Assembly (NCBI GenBank): GCA_020636915.1
Contig: JACJWV010000029.1
Span: 1-20,632 of the forward strand
Length of the DNA: 20,632 bases
Direction of reading: 5' to 3'
DNA from: Nocardioides sp.
Lineage (GTDB): Bacteria; Actinomycetota; Actinomycetes; Propionibacteriales; Nocardioidaceae
Shown here: one piece after another, positions 1-5,653 of the stretch
Numbering within the stretch: position 1 is the first letter of the stretch
Layout: each line of letters starts with the position of its first letter
The notes under the pieces: generated by a model
What the model was told of the DNA's origin: nothing
Seen by the model: only the letters and a program-made list of their open reading frames with translations
The model's database searches: none
Program-made: the position numbers and the translations under genes

Positions 1-427
1 TGAACGGCCACTTGTTCTGCAGGCCCTCCATCTGGAGCGTGTCGGGGGGCACGAAGCCGTTGTTGGGGACGGTGACCGCCGTGTGCCGGTCGGTGGCGAA
101 CAGGGACTCCTCCGCGCTGAGCAGCCGCTTGTCCTTGCCGTCGACGCACCCGTCGATGCCGCCCTCGTCGTGGACGACGCACAGCGACGTGACCCAGACC
201 GCGACGTCGTCGGTGGACTTGGCGGAGTCGACCGCGTTGGTCGACCAACCGAGCATCGGACCGGCCGGCTCGCCGAGCACGGAGGCCTCACCGGAGAGGT
301 CGGTCACGTTGTCCGTGTCGAGGGGGGTCCGCTCCACCTGACCCGGCACCCAGGTCAGCGCGACGATCGCCGCGGCGACCAGGAACATGCCCAGTCCGAT
401 CAACAGGCCCGCTACTACTTTTCGCAT
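1..427 (-). CDS. DUF3068 (PorA-like) membrane protein, partial at the left edge
   Basis: The minus-strand frame is open from an ATG at 427 down to the window edge, giving about 142 residues of the N-terminus. It begins with a short basic MRK and one hydrophobic helix (about residues 4-25), followed by an extracytoplasmic region with VPGQVERTPLDTDNVTDLSG and ending at GLQNKWPF. This matches the DUF3068 family of actinobacteria, which usually has an N-terminal and a C-terminal membrane helix around an extracellular domain; the family's function is not known. A GGGAG Shine-Dalgarno sequence lies 6 nt before the ATG. The gene is divergent from the kinase at 624. The C-terminal part is outside the window, so the length cannot be judged. 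Confidence 0.8.
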   Translation of the reverse strand, partial: MRKVVAGLLIGLGMFLVAAAIVALTWVPGQVERTPLDTDNVTDLSGEASVLGEPAGPMLGWSTNAVDSAKSTDDVAVWVTSLCVVHDEGGIDGCVDGKDKRLLSAEESLFATDRHTAVTVPNNGFVPPDTLQMEGLQNKWPF

Positions 428-623
428 GACGTCTCCCTGCGGCTGAGATCGAGGGGACCGTGCCCTCCCGACCAGCCTCGGGCCATCCGCGCCCCTGGCG
501 AAGGGCCACTGGTCCCGGCTCGCGGGGCCACCGGCCACGAACGCCGGTGCCAGGAGTCCCTGCCGGGGGTGGCGACGCCGTAGCGAGGGGTGAGTTCGGG
601 CCGTCGCGGGTACGGCTCCGGAC

Positions 624-2069
624 ATGCCATCGGAGATCATCGCTGGCCGCTACCGCGTCGTGCGCACGATCGGCCACGGCGGGATGGGGGCGGTCTGGCT
701 GTGCCACGACGACGTCCTCGGCCGGGACGTCGCCGTCAAGCAGGTCGGCGTGCTGCCCGGCGAGTCGGCGCCCGACGTCGCCCGGGCGGTGCGCGAGGCG
801 CGCTCGTCCGCGGCGCTGAACCACCCGAACGTCGTGTCGGTCTTCGACGCCGTCGAGGACGAGGGGCGCACCTGGCTGGTGATGGAGTACGTGCCCGGCA
901 CGACGCTCGCCGAGATGCTCGGGAAGGAGGGTCGGCTCGAGCCGGCCCGGGTGGCCTCGATCGGGGCCCAGGTCGCCGCCGGTCTCGCCGCGGCGCACGC
1001 GCGCGGCACGGTGCACCGCGACGTCAAGCCCGGCAACATCCTGGTCGATGGGGACGTCGCGAAGATCAGCGACTTCGGGATCGCACGCACCGAGGGAGAT
1101 CCCCAGCTGACCCGGACCGGCCTGGTGATCGGCACGCCGCTCTACTTCTCCCCCGCGCTCGCGCGCGGCGGCGACCCGACCCCCGCGGACGACGTGTGGG
1201 CCCTGGGAGCGACCCTCTACGCAGCCGTCGAGGGCGGACCGCCGGTGGCAGACCGCGGCAACCCGATCGCGACGCTGACCGCGATCGCCGAGACCCGCCC
1301 CCCACACCCCGAGCACGCCGGCTTCCTCGCCGACGCCATCGGACGGATGCTCGATCCGGACCCCGCGTCCCGCTGGTCCATAGCCGACGCCGCGGGCGCG
1401 CTGCGTCGGCTCGCGGACGCGCACCGCCCGACGGGGACGCTGGAGACGACGACGCCGCGTGAGGCTCCCCCAGCCGGCGGCCGGGCTCCGGCGACCGCCG
1501 AGGTGGCGCCGACCCCGCCCGCCGATGGCCGCTCGACGACCCGTCGCAGGTGGCCCCTGGTCGCCGCCGTCCTCCTGCTGCTCCTCGCGGGCGGCGTGGC
1601 CGCCGCGGTGGCGATGCAGCCGGACGACCAGCCGGCGGCCGACCCGGCCGGCCACCGGACGAAGAAGCCCACCCCGCCCACGGCGACGGCCACCGAGACC
1701 GCCACCGTGACGGCGACTCCCTCACCGAGCCCGTCCTCGAGCGTGTCCCCGTCGGAGTCCGGCACGGCCACCCCGGCCCCGGCGGACGATGCGGCCCAGG
1801 CCGTCGTCGCCTACTACTCGATGCTGCCCGACGACCCACAGAGCGCCTGGGGGATGCTCGGGCCCGACGCCCGGGCGAGCGCCGGCGGCTACGACAGCTA
1901 CCGCGCGTTCTGGGACTCGATCAGCTCCCTGGAGGTGGGCGACACCTCGACCGACGGCGACGTCGTCTCTGTCGACCTCACCTACGACGGGAGCGACTCC
2001 GAGACCCGGCGGCTGCAGGTGGCACCCCGGGGCGACGGCTGGATCATCGCCGAGGACCTGGGGACGTAG
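624..2069 (+). CDS. Transmembrane Ser/Thr protein kinase (PknB/Hanks type)
   Basis: A 481-residue protein that would phosphorylate proteins at Ser/Thr from the inner face of the membrane. The kinase domain covers about residues 8-270: glycine loop GHGGMG at 17-22, ATP lysine K39 in VAVKQ, catalytic loop HRDVKPGN at 131-138 and DFG at 150-152. The APE motif reads S-P-A (176-178), so the usual Glu is Ala. A Pro/Thr-rich linker leads to one membrane helix (about 311-331), then a long Thr/Pro/Ser-rich extracytoplasmic linker (about 345-390) and a roughly 90-residue C-terminal domain with the look of an NTF2-like fold (YYSMLPDDPQSAWGML). The small outer domain is a plausible ligand sensor, but this is inference. 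No strong Shine-Dalgarno sequence is seen; a TACGGC hexamer sits 7 nt before the ATG. A hairpin terminator follows 16 nt after the stop. Confidence 0.93.
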   Translation: MPSEIIAGRYRVVRTIGHGGMGAVWLCHDDVLGRDVAVKQVGVLPGESAPDVARAVREARSSAALNHPNVVSVFDAVEDEGRTWLVMEYVPGTTLAEMLGKEGRLEPARVASIGAQVAAGLAAAHARGTVHRDVKPGNILVDGDVAKISDFGIARTEGDPQLTRTGLVIGTPLYFSPALARGGDPTPADDVWALGATLYAAVEGGPPVADRGNPIATLTAIAETRPPHPEHAGFLADAIGRMLDPDPASRWSIADAAGALRRLADAHRPTGTLETTTPREAPPAGGRAPATAEVAPTPPADGRSTTRRRWPLVAAVLLLLLAGGVAAAVAMQPDDQPAADPAGHRTKKPTPPTATATETATVTATPSPSPSSSVSPSESGTATPAPADDAAQAVVAYYSMLPDDPQSAWGMLGPDARASAGGYDSYRAFWDSISSLEVGDTSTDGDVVSVDLTYDGSDSETRRLQVAPRGDGWIIAEDLGT

Positions 2070-2085
2070 AGGATCCGGGAACCAG

Positions 2086-2114
2086 AGAAGCCCGGCGCTG
2101 TGCGCCGGGCTTCT
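2086..2114. terminator. Hairpin terminator between kinase and tRNA copy
   Basis: A perfect 13-bp stem pairs 2086-2098 with 2102-2114 around a 3-nt loop (TGT). It lies just after the plus-strand kinase stop at 2069 and just after the 3' end of the minus-strand tRNA-Ala copy, so it can serve both directions. There is no clear U-tract, as is common in GC-rich actinobacteria. Confidence 0.75.
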
Positions 2115-2117
2115 GGT

Positions 2118-2203
2118 GGTGGAGCTGAGGGGACTCGAACCCCTGACCCTCTGCATGCCATTGCCCAGAAATGACAGAGCCGCTACCAGCTGCGCCCGCC
2201 GCC
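2118..2203 (-). pseudogene. Decayed tRNA-Ala copy
   Basis: Bases 2118-2161 are identical to 2256-2299, the 3' part of the intact tRNA-Ala gene next door (T arm, 3' anticodon stem and 3' acceptor strand). A second identical block of 16 bp (2181-2196, equal to 2307-2322) is the D arm. Between them the anticodon loop is about 21 nt instead of 7, although CTCTG/CAGAG can still pair as a stem. The 5' acceptor strand (near GGATGGCGG) does not pair with the 3' strand CAGCTCC. It therefore should not fold or be aminoacylated as a normal tRNA. The 5' boundary is approximate. Confidence 0.75.
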
Positions 2204-2216
2204 ATCCAGAGACGAC

Positions 2217-2247
2217 ACGAGGCCCGGCGCACCGCGCCGAGCCTCGT
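2217..2247. terminator. Hairpin terminator downstream of tRNA-Ala
   Basis: A 14-bp stem with one mismatch pairs 2217-2230 with 2234-2247 around ACC. It begins 11 nt after the 3' end of the intact minus-strand tRNA-Ala. Its sequence resembles the hairpin at 2086-2114, which suggests that tRNA plus terminator were duplicated together. Confidence 0.7.
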
Positions 2248-2257
2248 CCTGATCCGG

Positions 2258-2330
2258 TGGAGCTGAGGGGACTCGAACCCCTGACCCTCTGCATGCCATG
2301 CAGATGCGCTACCAGCTGCGCCACAGCCCC
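2258..2330 (-). tRNA. tRNA-Ala (anticodon GGC)
   Basis: The 73-nt minus-strand sequence folds as a full cloverleaf. The acceptor stem GGGGCTG/CAGCTCC contains the G3-U70 pair that identifies alanine tRNAs. The D arm is GCGC-AGCTGGTA-GCGC, the anticodon stem TCTGC/GCAGA holds the loop ATGGCAT with anticodon GGC, and the T arm is AGGGG-TTCGAGT-CCCCT. The discriminator base is A. The 3' CCA is not encoded (CCG follows). It lies downstream of the nadD-rsfS-phosphatase operon, an order also seen in other actinobacteria. Confidence 0.97.
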
Positions 2331-2423
2331 ATCGTCATCTCCCCGAAGGGGGACAACCCGCGGAATACTAGCCAACCGCTCCCCGCGATGCGAATCCGGG
2401 GGTCGGCGGGCCCGCCCGGGTGG

Positions 2424-2482
2424 TCGAGACCCCGGAAGTGGCTGTCCATACGCCCGCGACGCAACCACTTCCGGGGTCTCGA
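2424..2482. terminator. Long inverted repeat / operon terminator
   Basis: An 18-bp perfect inverted repeat pairs 2424-2441 with 2465-2482 across a 23-nt loop. It starts 9 nt downstream of the phosphatase stop codon (2492, minus strand), so it likely ends the nadD-rsfS-phosphatase transcript. The long arms and large loop are more than a simple terminator needs, and it may be a copy of a dispersed REP-like element. Confidence 0.6.
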
Positions 2483-2491
2483 TGCGCGAGA

Positions 2492-3136
2492 TCAGCGGGC
2501 GGAGGCGATCCGGTTGTAGGCACGCAGCCGGCACGGGCCACCGAGGTCGGGCTGGTCCAGCTCGACCCAGCCGCAGTTGTCCAGGCCGTGCAGGGCGGCG
2601 CGCTCCTCGACCGGCCACCCGAGCAGCACCGGTACGGCGTCGCGGATCGCCGCGCCGTGGGAGACCGCGACGCCGAGCTCGCCGGGCGCCAGGGCGGCGA
2701 GCAGCGCACCGAGGGCGGCCACCATCCGGTCGGCCACGACGGCGGCGGTCTCGGCACCGGGCACGGCGTCGTAGTTGCCGCGGATGAACTCGGCGAACTC
2801 GTCGGGGGCGACCTCGGCGTACTCCGCGTGGGTCAGGCCCTCGCGGTGGGCGAGGTAGTGCTCGCGCAGGCGTGGGTCGTACGTCGGCTCCAGGCCGGTC
2901 TCCTTGGCGACGTACGCCGCGGTCTGCCGCGCCCGGGCGCTGTCGGAGGACCACAGCAGGGCCGGTCGGAGGGAGCCGATCACCGGCGCGACGGCGGCCG
3001 CCTGCGCGTGGCCGGTGTCGTCGAGCTCGGCCTCGAGCTGACCCTGGATGCGCCGCTCGGCGTTCCAGGCCGTGCGACCGTGCCGCAGCAGGACCAGCCG
3101 CCGCGGCGCAGCCGGACCGGCCGGGTCAGCGCTCAT
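2492..3136 (-). CDS. Histidine phosphatase family protein (phosphoglycerate-mutase fold)
   Basis: A 214-residue cytosolic phosphatase of the histidine phosphatase superfamily. The N-terminal LLRHGRTAWN carries the phospho-accepting histidine H19 with R18. SSDSARARQTA gives the next conserved arginine, and VSHGAAIR carries the second catalytic histidine, H160. LREHYLAHREG takes the place of the usual acidic LREI..G.WEG segment. The ATG overlaps the end of rsfS by 11 bp, indicating translational coupling. In Mycobacterium tuberculosis the gene at this place after nadD-rsfS is gpgP (Rv2419c), the glucosyl-3-phosphoglycerate phosphatase. That assignment here rests on synteny only, so the substrate remains open; other options are a general phosphatase or a mutase-like enzyme. 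Confidence 0.9.
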   Translation of the reverse strand: MSADPAGPAAPRRLVLLRHGRTAWNAERRIQGQLEAELDDTGHAQAAAVAPVIGSLRPALLWSSDSARARQTAAYVAKETGLEPTYDPRLREHYLAHREGLTHAEYAEVAPDEFAEFIRGNYDAVPGAETAAVVADRMVAALGALLAALAPGELGVAVSHGAAIRDAVPVLLGWPVEERAALHGLDNCGWVELDQPDLGGPCRLRAYNRIASAR

Positions 3137-3503
3137 GGGAGACGACGTCGGCGGGCAGCTCGATCGCCGGGCAGTCCCGCCACAGCCGCTCGAGGGCGTA
3201 GAACTGCCGCTCCTCCTCGTGCTGCACGTGGACGACGATCTCGCCGTAGTCGATGAGGACCCAGCGCCCGTCGCGCTCCCCCTCGCGGCGCACGGGCTTG
3301 GCGCCGATCTCGCGCAGCTTGTCCTCGACCTCGTCGACGATCGCCTTGACCTGCCGGTCGTTGGTCGCGGACGCGAGGAGGAAGGCGTCGGTGATCGCGA
3401 GCTGGTCGCTCACGTCGAACGCGACGATCTGCTGGGCGAGCTTGTCCGACGCGGCGCGGGCGGCGGTCTGCACGAGCTCGATGGCGTGCTCGGTGGCAGT
3501 CAC
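3126..3503 (-). CDS. rsfS: Ribosomal silencing factor RsfS
   Basis: A 125-residue protein of the RsfS/Iojap (DUF143) family. These proteins bind ribosomal protein L14 (uL14) on the large subunit and block subunit joining when nutrients are scarce. The sequence shows the family pattern: KLAQQIVAFDVSDQLAITDAFLLASATNDRQVKAIVDEVEDKL, then the core WVLIDYGEIVVHVQHEEERQFYALERLW. The length is normal for the family. It starts with GTG in a 4-bp GTGA overlap with the nadD stop, and its end overlaps the phosphatase start, so the three genes are probably translated from one mRNA. Confidence 0.96.
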   Translation of the reverse strand: MTATEHAIELVQTAARAASDKLAQQIVAFDVSDQLAITDAFLLASATNDRQVKAIVDEVEDKLREIGAKPVRREGERDGRWVLIDYGEIVVHVQHEEERQFYALERLWRDCPAIELPADVVSHER

Positions 3504-4111
3504 TTCGGTGGGTCCTTCGGGTAGAGGTCGTGCTTGGCGATGTACTGGACGACGCCGTCCGGCACGAGGTACCAGACGGGCTCGCCCCGGCGGGTGCGGG
3601 CGCGGCAGTCGGTGGAGGAGATCGCGAGTGCCGGGATCTCGACCATGGTCACCCGCTCCGCGGGGATCGTGGCCAGCGTCGCCTCGTCCATCGTGTAGCC
3701 GGGGCGGGTGCAGCCGACGAACCGGGCGAGCTCGAAGAGCTCTCCGGCGTCACGCCAGGTGAAGATCTCCGCGAGCGCGTCGGCGCCGGTGATGAAGTAC
3801 AGCTCCGCGTCCGGCAGCTGCGCGCGCAGGTCGCGCAGCGTGTCGATGGTGTACGTCGGGCCGGCCCGGTCGATGTCGACGCGGGAGACGGTGAACCGGG
3901 GGTTCGAGGCCGTCGCGATCACGGTCATGAGGTAGCGGTGCTCCGCAGGGGTGACGACCCGCTCCGACTTCTGCCACGGGTCACCGGTGGGGACGAAGAC
4001 CACCTCGTCGAGGTCGAACCACGCCTGCACCTCCGACGCCGCCACCAGGTGTCCGTGGTGGACCGGGTCGAACGTGCCGCCCATCACCCCGATCCTGCGG
4101 GCGCCGGGCAC
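3500..4111 (-). CDS. nadD: Nicotinate-nucleotide adenylyltransferase
   Basis: A 203-residue cytosolic enzyme that joins nicotinate mononucleotide and ATP to form deamido-NAD, the shared late step of NAD synthesis. The nucleotidyltransferase signature GGTFDPVHHGH lies at residues 11-21. FVPTGDPWQKS, YFITGADALAEIFTW and the C-terminal ISSTDCRAR (the ISSTxIR-type ATP motif) are also present. I chose the GTG at 4111, because the next ATG (codon 10) would cut into the first beta strand. The gene lies 17 nt after the small membrane-protein gene and overlaps rsfS by 4 bp. Confidence 0.96.
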   Translation of the reverse strand: MPGARRIGVMGGTFDPVHHGHLVAASEVQAWFDLDEVVFVPTGDPWQKSERVVTPAEHRYLMTVIATASNPRFTVSRVDIDRAGPTYTIDTLRDLRAQLPDAELYFITGADALAEIFTWRDAGELFELARFVGCTRPGYTMDEATLATIPAERVTMVEIPALAISSTDCRARTRRGEPVWYLVPDGVVQYIAKHDLYPKDPPK

Positions 4112-4128
4112 GTGCTCGTCGGCGGCGC

Positions 4129-4284
4129 TCAGCTGTGCTCGCGTCCCGCGCCGAAGATCAGCAGCGCGCCCATGAGGGCCAGGAGGACGAGCAGGACAAC
4201 GGCCCCGACCAGGTAGGGCGGCGGGGTGTCGAGCCCACCCGGCTCGACCTCGGTGGCGAGCACGGCGACGTACGGGTTCAGCAT
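4129..4284 (-). CDS. Small single-helix membrane protein (51 aa)
   Basis: A short minus-strand frame from an ATG at 4284 to a TGA at 4129. It encodes MLNPYVAVLATEVEPGGLDT, PPPYLVG and then one strongly hydrophobic helix (about residues 25-46), ending in GAGREHS. The codon pattern is like that of neighbouring genes. It lies 42 nt after proA and 17 nt before nadD. A TAGGGT hexamer ends 7 nt before the ATG, which suits a leaderless actinobacterial promoter. I do not recognise a family, and the function is unknown. Its position suggests co-transcription with nadD. Confidence 0.7.
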   Translation of the reverse strand: MLNPYVAVLATEVEPGGLDTPPPYLVGAVVLLVLLALMGALLIFGAGREHS

Positions 4285-4291
4285 GACCGAC

Positions 4292-4297
4292 ACCCTA
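4292..4297 (-). promoter_or_regulatory. Candidate -10 box, leaderless start of the 51-aa gene
   Basis: TAGGGT on the minus strand (TAnnnT consensus) ends 7 nt before the ATG at 4284, so transcription would begin at or next to the start codon. There is no Shine-Dalgarno sequence. No convincing -35 is visible at 17-18 nt. Confidence 0.4.
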
Positions 4298-4326
4298 CCG
4301 TGGCGCCGGCGGGCGCACCGCGCAGG

Positions 4327-5571
4327 TCAGCGCACGTGGCCGTCACCGGTGACGACGTACTTGGTGGAGGTCATCTCCGGCAGCCCCATCGGCCCCCGGG
4401 CGTGCAGCTTCTGGGTGCTGATCCCGATCTCCGCGCCGAAGCCGAACTCGCCGCCGTCGGTGAAGCGGGTCGACGCGTTGACCAGCACCGCCGCGGAGTC
4501 CACGGCGGCCGTGAAGTGGCGCGCGGCTCCCACGTCCTCGGTGACGATCGCCTCGGTGTGCTGGCTCGACCACCGGCGGATGTGGCGGATCGCCGCCTGC
4601 AGGTCGGGTACGACGGCCGCCGAGATGTCGAGCGAGAGGTACTCCCGGCCCCAGTCGTCGTCGGTGGCCGGCTGCACCCCGTCGTACGCCTGGAACGCGG
4701 CGTCGCCGTGCACGGTCACCCCGGCCTCCTGCAGCGCGGGGACGACCCGCGCCAGGAAGTCGTCCGCGACGTCGGCGTGGACCAGCAGCGACTCGGCGGC
4801 GTTGCACACGCTGGTGCGCTGGGTCTTGGCGTTGAGCACGATCGCGAGCGCCTTGTCGAGGTCGGCGGCCCGGTCGACGTACACGTGGCAGTTGCCGACG
4901 CCGGTCTCGATCACCGGGACCGTCGACTCCTCGACGACCGAGCGGATCAGGCCCGCTCCCCCGCGCGGGATGAGGACGTCGACGTACCCGCGGGCGCGCA
5001 TCAGCTCCTTGACGCTGTCGTGGGTGTCGCCCGGCACCAGCTGGACCACGTCGGCGTCGAGCCCGGCGGTGGCGACGGCGCCGCGGAGCGCGGCGACGAT
5101 CGCGGTGTTGCTCGAGCGGGCGCTGGAGCTGCCGCGCAGCAGCACCGCGTTGCCCGACTTCAGGCAGATGCCGGCCGCGTCGGCGGTCACGTTGGGGCGG
5201 GCCTCGTAGATCATCCCGACGACGCCGAACGGCACCCGCACCTGGCGCAGCTCGAGCCCGTTCGCGAGCGTCGAGCCGCGCACCACCTCGCCCACCGGGT
5301 CCGGCAGGCCCGCGACGTCGCGCAGGCCCTGAGCCATGCCGACCAGGCGCTCGGTGGTGAGGCGGAGCCGGTCGACGATGTTGGGCGGGGTGCCGCCGGC
5401 CTCGGCGCGCGCGACGTCCTCGGCGTTCGCCGCGAGGATCTCGTCCTGCTCGGCGACCAGGGCGTCGGCCATCGCGTGGAGCGCCCGGTCCTTCTGCGAC
5501 CGGGTCGCGAGCGCGAGCCCGTGGCTGGCCTCACGGGCCCGCTCGGCGGCCTGGATCACCGGACTCGTCAT
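4327..5571 (-). CDS. proA: Glutamate-5-semialdehyde dehydrogenase (gamma-glutamyl phosphate reductase)
   Basis: A 414-residue cytosolic enzyme that reduces gamma-glutamyl phosphate with NADPH to glutamate semialdehyde, the second step of proline synthesis. It shows the whole ProA pattern: LRQVRVPFGVVGMIYEARPNVTADAAGICLKSGNAVLLRG, LIPRGGAGLI, the catalytic cysteine C256 in TSVCNAAESLLVH, and FGFGAEIGISTQKLHARGPMGL near the C-terminus. The length is normal. The start is supported by a TACTCT -10 box placed 6 nt before the ATG, which implies leaderless translation. proB is not in the window. The gene is divergent from the lysyl oxidase gene. Confidence 0.97.
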   Translation of the reverse strand: MTSPVIQAAERAREASHGLALATRSQKDRALHAMADALVAEQDEILAANAEDVARAEAGGTPPNIVDRLRLTTERLVGMAQGLRDVAGLPDPVGEVVRGSTLANGLELRQVRVPFGVVGMIYEARPNVTADAAGICLKSGNAVLLRGSSSARSSNTAIVAALRGAVATAGLDADVVQLVPGDTHDSVKELMRARGYVDVLIPRGGAGLIRSVVEESTVPVIETGVGNCHVYVDRAADLDKALAIVLNAKTQRTSVCNAAESLLVHADVADDFLARVVPALQEAGVTVHGDAAFQAYDGVQPATDDDWGREYLSLDISAAVVPDLQAAIRHIRRWSSQHTEAIVTEDVGAARHFTAAVDSAAVLVNASTRFTDGGEFGFGAEIGISTQKLHARGPMGLPEMTSTKYVVTGDGHVR

Positions 5572-5577
5572 GACAGG

Positions 5578-5583
5578 AGAGTA
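5578..5583 (-). promoter_or_regulatory. Candidate leaderless promoter of proA (-10)
   Basis: TACTCT on the minus strand ends 6 nt before the proA ATG. A CGGACA hexamer (4 of 6 matches to TTGACA) lies 18 nt upstream at 5602-5607. No Shine-Dalgarno sequence is present, so the transcript likely starts at the ATG. Confidence 0.5.
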
Positions 5584-5653
5584 GGGCGAAGCAACCGATC
5601 GTGTCCGCGGTGCGTCGTACCGTGGTCAGCATCACCTCGGAAAGGTCCGCACC

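Noticed and set aside
2118..2203. Intron-containing tRNA
   Set aside because: The insertion in the anticodon loop is only about 14 nt, far too small for a bacterial group I intron, and the acceptor stem also fails to pair.
2118..2330. Integrative element at the tRNA
   Set aside because: Although a tRNA 3' end is duplicated, only 138 bp separate the copies and no integrase or phage gene is in the window. At most this is a scar.
1722..2954. 410-residue minus-strand frame through the tRNA region
   Set aside because: It runs through the tRNA-Ala gene, two terminators and parts of two real genes in other frames, so it cannot be coding.
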